From Podocnemis expansa (Eukaryota; Chordata; Testudines; Podocnemididae), in assembly GCA_007922195.1 (NCBI GenBank), contig ML681995.1:410314-474313 (forward strand): DNA of 64,000 nucleotides, in the 5' to 3' direction. The notes under the pieces are model-generated. The model saw only the letters and a program-made list of their open reading frames with translations, searched no databases and was not told the DNA's origin. The position numbers and the translations under genes were made by a program. Numbering within the stretch: the first letter of the stretch is position 1; each line of letters begins with the position of its first letter. Shown here piece by piece: positions 1 through 10,965 of this stretch.

Positions 1-452
1 AAATTAAGCCATAATTTTTATTTTTCAAAATGTAGTCATTGCAGGTTTGCGAGAGGTCTGCTTTTTTGTGGTATGCATCAGATTTTACTTGAGAATATGA
101 GTCATTCTGTCTGCTCTTACAAAGAGAATAGTCAGAGTTGAAAAATGCAGTGGTAGTTCAAGGGAGAACTTTATTTTGTTTGTTTATTGTACTGCTCTAT
201 TAAACTTGAACTCATCTGTTACTACTGTGGATCTACATGAAAACAAAAGTGACTAAGAACAGAGAGAGAGAGGGAAACAAGGTCCAATCATCTGCAGTAC
301 TTGTGAGCTTTCTAGAAAACCTTCCTTCACTTTCTTTCTTAATGATAACTGTTAATTTTACTTTTCCTTAAGTAAGGTAGCCCACAACAAAATAAATAAT
401 TTAAATTATTTTTGCTTAGATTTTGACTTCCACAGTCACACAGCCCACTATC
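1..452. other. AT-rich DNA without a recognised feature
   Basis: No coding frame or familiar repeat is visible. A short GA run lies near 261-275. It is probably single-copy intergenic or intronic sequence. Confidence 0.5.
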
Positions 453-455
453 TTA

Positions 456-814
456 GGCTATGTCTGCACTACAGGGCTTAGGTTAGTCAACTTTATTAAG
501 TTGACTTAGTGAGGCCCCATTTGTTTAAGTCAACTTTATAAAGTTGACTTTAAATGGGTCCCCTAGCTTCAGTCAGCTTTATAAAGTCAACTTAAATGGC
601 TCTAATGCACTAAATCGACTTTATTAAGTCTTCTTTAATGGGCACATTGTGTTACGTTGACTTAACCCTTAAAGTCAGCTTTAGGGGCAGAAGTTATTAA
701 GTTGATTTAAGCAAGTGCTTAAGTTGACTTAAAGAACTCCAAATGTGGCCAGGGAGTTGCTAAGTCAGCTGAAGCCTGGTTAAGTCAACGTAAGCCTCCA
801 GTGTAGACACACCC
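456..814. mobile_element. Harbinger-like MITE, AGTTGACTT palindrome subtype
   Basis: The left end reads GGCTATGTCTGCACTAC and the right end is its imperfect inverse (GTGTAGACACACCC). A 3-bp TTA target duplication sits at 453-455 and 815-817. The interior is a run of short palindromic words built on AGTCAACTTTA / TAAAGTTGACT in alternating orientation, with no coding capacity. TWA-type 3-bp duplications are typical of PIF/Harbinger elements, so assignment to that superfamily is inferred from ends and target site. At 359 bp it is non-autonomous. Confidence 0.8.
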
Positions 815-817
815 TTA

Positions 818-1689
818 CAGACCTTTTCTGAGCACAGAAGTCAGTCCTTCCATTGAAGAAGGTACAAATGTTCCAACTCGTATTTCGACTTGATACGAAT
901 GCACTCATTCAGTATGCTAGATGTATGTACTGTTCATCAAACTACAGAAGGTCCAAATGACTAATATCCATAAAACAAAGGGTCCTATTTCGTCAATGAA
1001 AGTTGAGAACTTTTCTGATCACTCCCTCATATCCATTCATCCCTTTCCTAAAGATATTGTTCTGGAAGGAGTTAATGGATGCCATCAAGAGGGCTTTTGC
1101 TCTATGGACATCACAGACCTTGGTAAAGCTGATGAGTATGCTAACATCTTTTTTTTCAGGGTAAATGGAAAGAGAAATTAAGTCCCTTTAGAGAGAGACA
1201 GCTGAGGACAATTGACTGCATGGCAAAATCTGAGCAGAGTTAAGCTGTGTGGTCTGAAGTTTTACTCTAGTTCTAGACACAAACTCAAGGGCTCTGTCTG
1301 TTAGCAAGAACAAATCAGCAGACAACGAGAGAAGGAGAGATGAGTGTAGCTCTGAGAGGGAGCAGAGAGACAGAGCCCCTTGGGTAGAGAACTGAGTAGG
1401 CAAGCAGGCTTGAAAATAGTGACAAAGGAAACTGCTTCATTTTGTGTCTGTCTTCTGTGTGCAGGGAAACAAGATTCTGTGCACTTTATTTGTAAATAGA
1501 CAGCATTGCACCAAATAATATACCTGATTTCTATCACAATTTAATCTCATTAAAACAAACAAACAAACAAACAAACCAGCCAACCAACCAAAACAGAAAA
1601 CCCCCTGAAACCCTGAATATAGGTTAACTACACTCCCAAAAGGGACAGCAATAAACATTTAAGATAGTTGCTGTAATCTGGGTAGGAGT
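818..1689. other. Unannotated stretch with an 86-codon chance frame
   Basis: An open frame of 86 codons starts at 921 but shows no family signature, no Kozak-like context and no splice partner that I can support, so I do not call it a gene. The rest is ordinary AT-rich DNA with a CAAA-type run near its end. Confidence 0.5.
1553..1600. repeat. Simple repeat (CAAA)n grading into (CCAA)n
   Basis: About five CAAA units are followed by CCAA-type units, an interrupted tetranucleotide microsatellite. Confidence 0.9.
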
Positions 1690-2045
1690 TTCTGGGTCCT
1701 CAGCAGGAGCATCGCTGCCCCGGGGAAGGACCCAGGGCACCGTCCCAGGCCATGCCCCCTGCCCATAGGCCACGCCCCTGGCCAGGGACAGGGCTGGGAG
1801 CAGCTGCCATGGCCGCGGGTGGCTGGGTCCTGGATCCCTGGTTGGGGACAGGACCGGAGTGGGTGCTGCTGCTGCGGGCAGCTGGGCCTTGGATCTCTGG
1901 CCTGATCAGGCTAAAGACTGGGAGACGCGGGGCCCCGCAGGACCCGGTGGACTGGCGCCAGGATTCGGGGCACAGGCCCCGTGTGTCTGGCGCCAGTGAT
2001 GCCCCTGGTCCTCAGGAGGTAGTGGGGGGAAGAAACGGGTATGGA
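1690..2045. other. GC-rich segment, class unknown
   Basis: GC content and CpG frequency rise sharply against AT-rich flanks. A CTGGCGCCAG palindrome occurs twice, near 1953 and 1989. Frames open on both strands, as expected from GC richness alone. It could be the interior of a GC-rich non-autonomous DNA transposon like others here, but I could not find paired ends or a target duplication. A small CpG island is the alternative; no exon is attached to it. Confidence 0.4.
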
Positions 2046-2625
2046 AAGAGCTGTGGATGTGACTGACTGGCGATGAGAGAGAAATCCTGGAGTCAGGGTG
2101 TGGGGAAGCAGAAAATACTATAATGGTATTGTGCATAGTGTTTTCTCTCGTTACTGAAGCAGTGGAAGTAGGCCACTAGCAGTTCTGATTCTGTCAATAA
2201 AGATACCAGTTATGAAGGTGGTTGTCTTATTATATGGCTAGTCTGTCCAGTAGGACTAGGAAATGGAGCATTATGTCATATTTTTGCAAGCAGCCGTCTG
2301 AGGGTGATGACTCCTGGATTGGAGTCAGACAGATTCCTAGAAGTAAAAGGTTCTGCATCCTCCTTCCAATCCCTTGAGTCATCCAAACATCCTAGTCTGA
2401 GTTTTTACTAAGTTGTCAGTGTGTAAAACCCATGTTTCATGACACTATATTGAATGATCACTTAAGTTTCATCTTGCTATACTTCACTATGCTGCATAAT
2501 CAGTTAAATTCCATCTTTATAAGTGTCAGTCATTTGGTAAGTATCCATCCTACTAATTTTTTTTTCTCACCTACTGTAATTGAGTCCTCCTTAAAAAGAT
2601 TGTTCTTACAAGCTAAATTAGAGAG
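2046..2625. other. No recognised feature
   Basis: Moderately AT-rich sequence with no repeat family or coding signal that I recognise. Confidence 0.45.
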
Positions 2626-2629
2626 GAGG

Positions 2630-2765
2630 CTATGGAGTTATGGATCAAGAGACTGGGACTTAATTCTTAGATTTGCTACAGAAGTCCTTGTGACCTTGGG
2701 CATGCCAGTTTATTGCCTTGTACTTTGGTTCCCCATTTGTTACATGAAAATAAGATCACTTCTTC
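2630..2765 (+). repeat. MIR-like CORE-SINE fragment
   Basis: The run 'tgtgaccttgggcatg' followed by 'ccccatttgttacatgaaaa' matches the well-known MIR core (ctgtgtgaccttgggcaag ... cccatctgtaaaatggg) in the sense direction. It is old and diverged, without a visible target duplication. Confidence 0.7.
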
Positions 2766-3735
2766 GAGTGCTGCTTGGATACATTCAGTAATGGATGTAT
2801 TGTGCCGCAGTGCATGATTGGTCAGAAACTTTTTGCCCTAGCCTGTCAGAAGAGGGCTGGTGGCTACCGCCCCCCATGCCACCCCATAGCTATATATGAG
2901 TCTGCCGCCCAGCCCCTCCTCAGTTCCATTTTGTCTGCCCCAGTGACAGTTCATGGATCAGCCCACTCCTTGCAATCATGCAAGCAGCCTGTCTCCTTCA
3001 TTTATGAGCCAGCAGCTCGATTAGGAACACATCTTTGTGGACGTTGTTCCATGGAAGAGTGCTTCCTCTTCTGAGCGCCTGTTGGCTTCGGGGTCTCCTC
3101 TGGGACCGTGTGCCTCTTTGGCACCAGAATGCTCATGGCACCACTCAACGCAGGGCTGCAGAAAGGCGGGCTCAATACCAGTCCCAGTACCACGCCACTG
3201 GCACCGGTCCATGTCCCCCTCTTGGGGGTCACCAGGGGAGCGTGAGAAGTTGGTGCCACTCCCTGCTACACCAGAGGCATTTGAGGCAGCAAAGGTGCTC
3301 CTCTTATTGCAGACACCGCTCTTCCCGGTACCCCCCAAGAGAAGTGGTAAGCCGGCCTTTGCCTTCAGGGCCTGGCACCGCAAAGGGCACTGAACACCTC
3401 TGGTCTCAGTCCTGAGTTCCCCAGCACCGGAGCCCCCTAGCCAGAGCCCTGATACCACTGAGCTTTCTCCTCGGCACCATACCACCTTGCTGTCCCCGAC
3501 ACTGTCATCGTGGTCCCAAGCAGCCTCTCCTCCTCTGAGTCCAGAGGAGGGTGCCTCAAGGGGGTCTAAATGGCCCCATCCTAGGCTCTCAGCATCAGCA
3601 CTGTTTAGGTACCAACCACATGAATGGTCCCCGCAGGCGACTGTGTTGAGCCTTTGCAGTAAAGCTCTAAGTCAATATTTAGTTTCAAGTTTAAGTAATC
3701 TGCTGATTTTAAAAAGGTCCCCTCAGTGTGGATAA
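2766..3735. mobile_element. GC-rich retroelement-like remnant, class unresolved
   Basis: The left part (cttcttcgagtgctgctt at 2758-2775 and onward) resembles the terminal region of a widespread turtle interspersed repeat. The right part (about 3035-3660) is GC-rich, has many GGCACC words, and opens several frames on both strands (up to 154 codons on the minus strand), as remnants of proline-rich ORF1/gag-like regions often do. I cannot identify a domain. LTR or DIRS origin is possible, but the class is uncertain. Confidence 0.4.
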
Positions 3736-4615
3736 TTCAAAACACAAGCTACTTCACAAGAGTACAGTTTAAAGAGTACAGTTTAAAATGAAACAACCTC
3801 CATTGCAATAAACAATTTCAATATCTTTTTTTTCAGATAAACCTTTCAAAATTTATAGTAGGCAATCAGCTGACTGTCATAAAGATAAGCACTGGAATTA
3901 AAATACCTCTGTAGGTTATGTCAAGTGATAAAGGTCCTTTTCCCAAGACGTTTCCTGGTTCAATAAAATGATCACAAGATTTACTTTCTCTTTATTTATC
4001 AGCTGATTTCAAGCTGATGCTATAAGGGAGGAATTCATGCCTGTGAACTTTAATTTTATTGCATTGAAAAAAAACTGGTGTATTTTTTGAAACTCCCATT
4101 AAGGAGTAGACAAGGACTTAGACTAAATGATCACATACAGACATAAGAACACTTTTTATACTCCTATGTGGACTTTCTGGACCTTGAATCCAAGCTTACA
4201 CAAATAAGTGGGACTATGCACCTGTTTACTCCTTCCCTAGAGACAGTGTTCACTCTGACTTTAGTCATAGCCCTTTGATCCATCCCCCTTCACTTGCTGG
4301 CCAATGTAGCTGAGTCAATGTGTGATGGATATTAATTTACTGCTGGAATAGGACAATCGTAAGTCACTACTCTCTGGTACAGCAGAGAAGAGTTAGTGAT
4401 GGCATTGTGCTGCTGAAGGGTGTCAAAAATGCCTTCTGTACCTGTTCCTGGGGTGGAGCTGATAACACATCGCACCTTGTGGTAGGCAGTGCCTAAAATG
4501 AGAACCTAGCTCTCCAAAAGCTTCCTTTCAACAAAATGTCCAAGCCACTCATCATCAGTTTCAAAGTAACTTAATGGAAATAGAAGATTAAAATGCAGCT
4601 TAAAGATTAACTCTT
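3736..4615. other. No recognised feature
   Basis: AT-rich sequence without a coding signal. A short direct repeat (acagtttaaa) occurs around 3765-3787. Confidence 0.45.
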
Positions 4616-4620
4616 CTCAC

Positions 4621-4750
4621 AGACAAGGAGTCTGCTGGCACTTTTAAAAGACTAACAAATTTAGTTTTTGCATGAACTTTGGTGAAAAAAAATCCCTCTT
4701 TGTCAGACACTTGAAGGTAGGGAACTTACTAACATGGCTACTCCTTTGGA
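4621..4750. mobile_element. Chimeric Cry-type SINE, forward body joined to inverted head
   Basis: 4621-4712 is the SINE body and tail in plus orientation (aaggagtctgctggcac ... ctttgtcagacac). From about 4723 it continues with the reverse complement of the SINE head (ttactaacatggctactcct). One element therefore contains parts in opposite orientations. Two further chimeras of this kind occur near 10.0 and 14.8 kb. Confidence 0.75.
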
Positions 4751-4859
4751 TCCTCTCACAAAGGCTGTGATTTTGTGAATGCACACATTACTTGGGACAG
4801 AGCTTACTACTCAGATTTCAGGGAGAGTGCTCAAGACAGCAAATGCTACTATACTCAGT

Positions 4860-5182
4860 AAGTTGCTGGAAGATAAGGGGGTTCTAAACAGGGTGGAGCT
4901 AGGCTGTTCTCAGGGGTGGCAGTTGACAGAACAAGGAGCAATGCAGTTGTGGGGTCTACGTTGGACATTAGGAAAAACTAGTTCACTAGGAGGGCAGTGA
5001 AGCATTGCAATGGGTTATCTACAGAAATGGTGGAATCTCCATCTCTAGAGGTTAAGGCCCAGCTTATCAAAGTCTTGGCTGGGATGATTTAGCTGGGGCT
5101 GGTTCTGCTTTGAGCAGGGGTTTGAACTAGAGGACATCCTGAAGTCCCTTCCAACCTTAATATGCTATGATTCTTTGATAGT
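4860..5182 (+). mobile_element. CR1 LINE 3' end, 5'-truncated
   Basis: The segment follows the CR1 3' region: gagctaggctgttctcag, ttggacattaggaaaaact, tggaatctccatctctagagg, gctgggatgatttagctgg, and the terminal cttccaacc...atgctatgattctttga. CR1 copies end in short repeats of the type ATTCTATGA and are usually severely 5'-truncated, as here. No intact reading frame remains. This is the LINE clade whose 3' tail turtle SINEs borrow. Confidence 0.9.
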
Positions 5183-6544
5183 ATGGGACTATTACAGGAG
5201 CAAGGACAAGGCAAAAGTTGAGTTACAGTTCACTTTCTAAACTCTCTTTTCTAGTTCATATATTTCTCTAAGTTCTGAAATGATATCTGCAAGGTTTTAA
5301 AAAAAAATCTGTTGAATCGTATTTGGGATTGTGAGAGGGTGAAAGATATATTCTATTAATAGATAATTATATATAGTCTATTGACAGATTTTATACCAAT
5401 GTCTCCAAAACCAGTTGAAATATCAAAGTTTACTCAGTTGTGTTTTGTTTATTTTCCTCAAACAAATGGAGTCTGAAGAAAATAAGCTGAGAAATTTTAG
5501 ATTTAAGTATACCCATTAGAATATTTCTATTTGATTTTAGATGCAGTTTTTAAGTCTGAAACCTCCTTTACAGTTGTGCAGATGTTCTAAATTATACAGA
5601 TGCGCAAAGACATCTGGAAGATCATGCTGTCAAGTAATGGCCGCAATTGGTCTACCCTGACTATCCTGTTGTTTAGTGTAATAGATTGTTTTACAAGATT
5701 TTTCTAGTGCTAACTGCAAAAAATGTTCCTTTGTAGCCTGCATGTTAGCAGATAGGTCAAATAAGAGAGAAATACTGGATAAATACTCATGCAGAAAAAA
5801 CACATTAAATCAAGGAGTGTGGGAAAATTTATTCTGAATGCAAAGGTATTTCTTTGCAATTTTCTGAAATTTTATAGTAAATAATTACTGTTCAAAAGTG
5901 AATCTGTGTCCAAGTTATTTAGCTGAAAAGATGCACATGTAGTGGGATAGTAACTTAATACATGATACTTCATAGAAAATCAAATTTAAATCAAAATGAC
6001 TAAAATCCATTTCCACACTTAGTTATCCCAAGAAATCTATCATACCTCTGTACAAAAAGCACAGCAAAGTGTCAGGACAATACCTGGATGAAGGAGAACA
6101 AAGATGAAGCCATTATTATTACTATTATTATTATTTTTGTTTGTTTGTTTGTTTGTTTGTTTGTTTGTTGTTAAATCATGAAGCTTATTAAGAGTAAGAC
6201 ACAATGACTAAGATATGGACCAGTTCTCCAAAGTGTAAACTGATATAAATTCTGAGAACATTCTCAGTACAGCACTAACTAAAGATTAGAAATTATCCAA
6301 CTCGGTGGCTCTAGTGCTGCTATTACACTCCGAGTCCTCACAAAGACTGCTTACCAGGTTTATCCTCAGCAGACATCTCCTCCTCTGTCACAGCTGTGTT
6401 TTCTATAACTCCTTAAGAAAGGTTGCTGGTATTTTAAAGGCCCCAGACTCCTCCCCATCCCATCATGCTTTCCTATGAAAAGAATGGCAGCCAGTCCTTC
6501 CCCTTTTCTCTCATACCTTAGGTAGGCTCAGCCAACTTCACATA
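5183..6544. other. Mostly unannotated AT-rich DNA
   Basis: Nothing genic is seen. A compound microsatellite occupies 6115-6172 and is listed separately. Confidence 0.5.
6115..6172. repeat. Compound microsatellite (ATT)n(GTTT)n
   Basis: ATT units run into about eight GTTT units. The tract is a likely length polymorphism. Confidence 0.95.
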
Positions 6545-6552
6545 ATCTACTC

Positions 6553-6836
6553 CAGCAGTTCCCAACCTTTTGCTTTATGTGGACCACTACACCTCAAAAG
6601 CTTTTGCAAACCACCATGTAAGCAAGCCATTTTAAACTTTTTAAATATAGCCTATGGCTGATGAGCGTCAAACTTGTATATCAAGGGGTATTAAAAATGC
6701 AGCTATTTCTAATAATTTACTATGCTTACTCAAAAACATATTGTACTTGTCACAGTGCATTTACCTGTAGTATTTATCCCTTTGCCCCCATGGACCACCT
6801 TCAGTGCCCTCATGGACCACAGGTTGGGAACCACTG
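6553..6836. mobile_element. Non-autonomous hAT element (SPIN/Charlie-like ends)
   Basis: The left end CAGCAGTTCCCAACC pairs with the right end GGTTGGGAACCACTG. An 8-bp target duplication flanks it (atctactc at 6545-6552, gtctactc at 6837-6844, 7 of 8 identical). The 284-bp interior is non-coding and closely matches the copy at 12247-12556, for example aaacttgtatatcaaggggt in both. Ends beginning CAG with an 8-bp duplication are diagnostic of the hAT superfamily. Confidence 0.95.
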
Positions 6837-6844
6837 GTCTACTC

Positions 6845-7360
6845 TCTCCATATTGTTGAAGAACAAGCCTGTTCTGCAAGAGGTTCTGGGTTCAGTCTTT
6901 GGATAATAGGTTAATACTTTCCAGTATTAACTCATTTTTCTCTCTGAAACTGGTCTATCCCTGTTATCCTGCACTGTGGTACAGAGGAGCTCTGACTCAC
7001 ACATTTAGCATGTCAGTCTCAGGGCTCTAACAAAAAACAGATGGGTGGGGGTTCGGGTGGAAGTCTAGCTTTGTTAAATGTATGCTAGCTTTCCCTGATT
7101 CCCCAGTAACAGCTTGTCTGCCCACAAACTCCACTGTTTTAATGGAGTGATGCCAGACTGAGAACTGATTCAGACCTAAATGGTTTAGTGTAAACGGAAT
7201 CGCTTTGTTATGGTGTTTCAAAGTGGGGCAAATATTGAATTTTCACATTCAGAGATCAAAAAATGAGAGCCCTGCTTTGATTCCACTGTTTTTATTATTG
7301 TACGGTTATATGTGTTGCAAGTCGGGGCCATTGATTGTGTTCTATATGGAAATGAAGAGG
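6845..7360. other. No recognised feature
   Basis: Unique-looking sequence without a coding or repeat signature. Confidence 0.45.
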
Positions 7361-7407
7361 GTTTGCTCAGGCCATTAACAGACTTCTCTCAGTTCTGTGT
7401 TTGAGAG
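7361..7407. repeat. Local duplication, block A copy 1
   Basis: These 47 bases recur exactly at 9547-9593, immediately left of the assembly gap. The next 333 bases (7408-7740) are the part presumed missing from the second copy. Confidence 0.9.
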
Positions 7408-7740
7408 TGTCTGGTTGGATCCAGGTTTCTTTCAGGTAGCTCACTAGTTACATATGCTTCCAAATGAACATTTTCTCTAAATTTAGGCAAAACAGCATGT
7501 TTTCAGCAGCAGGAAACATCAAGCGGAAACCAAGATTTGTTGATTCCCCCGTGTGCTGGATAGTATTGAATTATTATGTGATTAGACAATTACCTTTCAG
7601 AGCAGAATTGCCAGGATGGAAAACTAACACCAAATACTTAAAACTGTACACTACTCTATGCACCCTTTCCTCCCTACGAACATAAAATCTTTTTCTGTAT
7701 GAGTGACCCTCATGTAGCAAAAGAACAGCCTGTATATCTG

Positions 7741-8072
7741 GCCCAAGAGTAATCATAAGGATCACTGTTAGGCATATTTGGTATTTGGAAGATCAAATTA
7801 TTTTGTCTTTAATCTGCAATAAATAATGGCTCTGTACATATTGCATATTTACTACTTCTGCATTCCACAACGGGGTGTGAAGAGTATAAGGAAAAGTCAA
7901 AAGACCTGTTCCAAAGGGTTAGCCATGTAAGTCTAGTTCAGCAGTACAAACAATCCTGCTATTAAGGGTATATGTGCATTTGTGCTGTTGGGAATTTTAA
8001 AATTTTTTTTTTCATCATGTAAATTTCATAGAACACAGGACAAGTCATTAGGCTGTTGCTTAACTTTTTCAG
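7741..8072. repeat. Local duplication, block B copy 1
   Basis: The block is nearly identical to 9604-9937, directly right of the assembly gap. I see only a few substitutions (ggaagatc/gaaagatc, ggtatatg/ggtgtatg) and small length changes in an A/T run. The match stops at 8072 inside a repeated element that continues intact in copy 2. Confidence 0.9.
7911..8072 (+). mobile_element. SINE head fused to unknown repeat 'X', truncated
   Basis: 7911-7953 is a Cry-type SINE head (ccaaagggttagccatgt ... agttcagcagtacaaac). Instead of the usual SINE body it runs into a sequence I call X (gctattaagggtatatgtgc ... caagtcattaggctgttgct). X recurs at 9818-10000 and 21013-21189. Here X breaks off at 8072. 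Confidence 0.65.
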
Positions 8073-8230
8073 AGATCTGCAAATCTTGGATAGGGGAGCA
8101 TGTCATTTGAAACCAATATGGGTTCATTCCTAATTTGGTGGTTTCATAACAAAGCAATAATATATTTTAAAATGTTTACTAAGGTGTTGTCCCTTTTGTT
8201 TTCAAAAGTGGTGATTTCTCAAAACAAGAG

Positions 8231-8305
8231 AAATGGGATTTTCTCTCACAAAAGCTCATGTAATAAATAAATTTGTTAGTCTTTAAAAGTGCTACAGGAC
8301 TTCAT
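8231..8305 (-). mobile_element. Cry-type SINE, 3' part
   Basis: Reading the minus strand, the body and tail are present (acttttaaagactaacaaa ... catgagcttttgtgagagaa). The tRNA-derived head is missing. Confidence 0.8.
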
Positions 8306-9546
8306 GATTGTTTTCAAGAAGGCTGATTTCTCCCATTGCTCCTGACGGTGGGTGCTCAAAACGTTCTGAAAAAAAAAATCTATTTGTGAGGGAGCCTTGG
8401 TGTTGCCTATTCAATAAAAGATCCCAAGCTTGCAACTGTTTTATGTTGTTTGGTTTTGTGGGTAAAGGTGTTGTCATAGCAAGTAATTGCCAGATTTTTT
8501 TTAACATATATTGTCCTTTGTTAGTCTAGAGGGACAAAGCCACTAGGGAAATGCACACAAAGAAAAACATATTGCTGTCTTTATTTATCTTTGGTGGAGC
8601 TGTGGGTATATGCGGGGCAAAATTTTTCAAAGGAGTATGAAAAAGCCAGTGCAACTACTTTGTCTCAAATCTGCACACCTGTGCATGCCAACTGGTATTA
8701 GGTGCAGTGAAGCACATTGTATTCTTTCAGTGGAATTCACTCTTCAGTTCAGATATGATAGGATAAGGCTCCAGAAATGTAGCTGGGTACCTCATTGTGT
8801 GGGTTCTAGGTCCAGTGAATGTTCATGTTTACTGGCATAGTAGGTTTGCATGTATTTTTGCAGGCACAGTTTTTCACTGTTCTTGAAAATCTGGCACTTA
8901 ATCTTCTAGGCTTGTTTTATTTCTTATAAATTATTCTAATTTCATCCCATTTTACTCTTAATTTTTAATATATAAAATCTCTAATTTTTCAAATATATTT
9001 GTTTACCAGCTTCAGAGCTAAAGAAACTCATCTTCATCTACCCTAAATGAGGCTATGGAATGAGAGCCTGAGCTTTCATCAGCTGAAGCCAAAGAGAGTT
9101 CTGGCAGGCGCTTCAACAGAAGGATCTGTGGTTCTGCTGACAGGAGATAATGTAGAGGAAAAATAGGGCCGGTTGATTCCCTCCAGTGCATACACGTGAC
9201 TCTTGGTGATGTCAGTGGGAGCAACAGGCATGCATTCATGGGTGTAATTTGGTCAATAATTATCTATTGACAAAAGTGAAGATTAGCAGGTTTCCTATTA
9301 TTGGGAATGGTAACAGATTTTCAGTCATCTGGACTAATGAACTAATTACTACCTAGTCTACCACACTGAGAGGCTGTTGTCCATTTTAACCTGACAGAAA
9401 CTCTTTGTCCCTGTTAGAAATAGAGGTGGGTTCCAGTCATAAAATCAGAGGTAGATCTCATATAATGCAGGCCTGGTACTGTTCTTACGTATGTCAGTCT
9501 GAGTACATTGGGCACCTCAGGCTCTCCTGGTGATCGTAGCTGGGGT
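8306..9546. other. No recognised feature
   Basis: AT-rich sequence without familiar repeats. Short frames near 8308-8529 and 9018-9239 have no recognisable content. Confidence 0.45.
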
Positions 9547-9593
9547 GTTTGCTCAGGCCATTAACAGACTTCTCTCAGTTCTGTGTTTGAGAG
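9547..9593. repeat. Local duplication, block A copy 2
   Basis: This is an exact 47-base repeat of 7361-7407, ending at the N run. Confidence 0.9.
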
Positions 9594-9603
9594 NNNNNNN
9601 NNN
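9594..9603. other. Assembly gap of ten N
   Basis: Ten undetermined bases. Flanking similarity to 7361-7407 and 7741-8072 predicts about 333 missing bases if copy 2 is colinear with copy 1, so the ten N are probably a placeholder rather than a measured length. Confidence 0.99.
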
Positions 9604-9937
9604 GCCCAAGAGTAATCATAAGGATCACTGTTAGGCATATTTGGTATTTGAAAGATCAAATTATTTTGTCTTTAATCTGCAATAAATAATGGCTCTGTAC
9701 ATATTGCATATTTACTACTTCTGCATTCCACAACGGGGTGTGAAGAGTATAAGGAAAAGTCAAAAGACCTGTTCCAAAGGGTTAGCCATGTAAGTCTAGT
9801 TCAGCAGTACAAACAATCCTGCTATTAAGGGTGTATGTGCATTTGTGCTGTTGGGAATTTAAAAAAATTTTTTTTCATCATGTAAATATTTCATAGAACA
9901 CAGGACAAGTCATTAGGCTGTTGCTTAACTTTTTCAG
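9604..9937. repeat. Local duplication, block B copy 2
   Basis: Near-identical to 7741-8072. Beyond 9937 copy 2 continues through repeat X, whereas copy 1 diverges. Confidence 0.9.
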
Positions 9938-10140
9938 TTGATGTCCTATCTTGTATTTTAAAGAATCCTATCATAAGATAAATACAATAAGCAATTTACA
10001 AAGAGAATTCCATGTCAGTCTAGTTTAGCAATACAAACAAGGGGTCCTGTGGCACTTTTAAAGACTAACAAATTTATTCAAGTTCCCCATCTTCAAAGTG
10101 TCTGATGAAGTGGGAATTTCTCCCACAAAAGTGTAGGAGA
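9774..10140 (+). mobile_element. SINE head, repeat X, then a second chimeric SINE
   Basis: 9774-9817 is a SINE head and 9818-10000 is repeat X (aagtcattaggctgttgctt, gatgtcctatcttg). 10000-10077 is a second SINE head and body in plus orientation (ccatgtcagtctagtttagc, gtcctgtggcacttttaaag). From about 10078 to 10140 the SINE tail follows in reverse orientation (catcttcaaagtgtctgatg ... tcccacaaaag). Repeat X also precedes a SINE directly at 21.2 kb, so the pairing recurs. Confidence 0.7.
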
Positions 10141-10471
10141 GCTGTTGTTCCTGTTACTGCTGTCTACAAGACTTCCTTTCTTTTTGTAGTTGTTCTGTAG
10201 CCTTTCTACTGGTCTTTTACTTGACCCACAGAATGTAATACGTAATTTATATCCCTGCTGTAAAATTATATAGGATGCTTAAAAACATCTGTTGCCAGGA
10301 TATTGTTTACTCAGTTCTATGATCTTCAAGAGTAATTTTCTAGTGAACACTAGGATAAATCCCTGTTAAAATCTGTAGGATTTCTCGATAAGGGACCTAT
10401 AACCTGTGACTCTGTCTCCATTCACACAAAGGAGTCATGAATCTAAATATGGGAGATGGAGAATGGTTTAC
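10141..10471. other. No recognised feature
   Basis: AT-rich sequence without gene or repeat signal. Confidence 0.4.
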
Positions 10472-10957
10472 AACAACGGTTCTCGCCTTTTCAGGTTCGG
10501 TACCCATTTGTGTTTATGGTTTGTTGCAACCCAGTAAATAGTCTGGAGGTGGAGGCCTGGGAGTGCTTTCAATCAGATACTGCCTGGCACTCACCTTACA
10601 GAGGCAGCTCTTGCAGCTACTGTGCCATGGAAATGGCTTGGCTGGGATCTCCTCTGGGAGTTGTGGCCTCCAGGGTTGCAGTGCCACTTGAGTTTGGCAC
10701 CACCACCCCTGATTGGACTAAATTCATGTGAGTGGAATTGTGACCTGCTTTATAGTGTTGCATGCCATTCACTCTGCTTCCCAACATTATGACATCTGGG
10801 CTAGGCTTGGGTGGTGCTGGGACATTGGAGGTTCCAGTGCATCGAGTGGGGAGGTGAGCCCAGCTAACCCTGTGGGACTAGAGCTGCCAGGCAACCCTGG
10901 AAACATTCTGGAGACCCAGTTTTGGGTTGTGATCCACATGTTGAGAAATCTTGGTTA
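10472..10957. mobile_element. hAT-like non-autonomous element, diverged
   Basis: The left end (CAACGGTTCTCGCCTTTT) and the inverse of the right end (CAAGATTTCTCAACATGT) match the CAGTGGTTCTCAACC type of hAT terminus with several changes. Inner copies of 'gttgcaaccca' and 'tgggttgtgatcc' are also inverted. The flanks gtttacaa and gttaaaat agree at 5 of 8 positions, so the target duplication is weak. The middle is GC-richer than its surroundings and has no transposase. Confidence 0.65.
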
Positions 10958-10965
10958 AAATGTTA

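Noticed and set aside
921..1181. 86-codon plus-strand frame as a possible small gene
   Set aside because: No similarity that I recognise and no supporting promoter or splice signals; treated as chance.
1690..2045. CpG-island promoter
   Set aside because: No exon or transcript start can be linked to it and GC-rich transposon origin is equally likely.
3021..3485. 154-codon minus-strand and 126-codon plus-strand frames
   Set aside because: They overlap antisense in GC-rich repeat DNA with no recognisable domain; retained only as part of a retroelement remnant.
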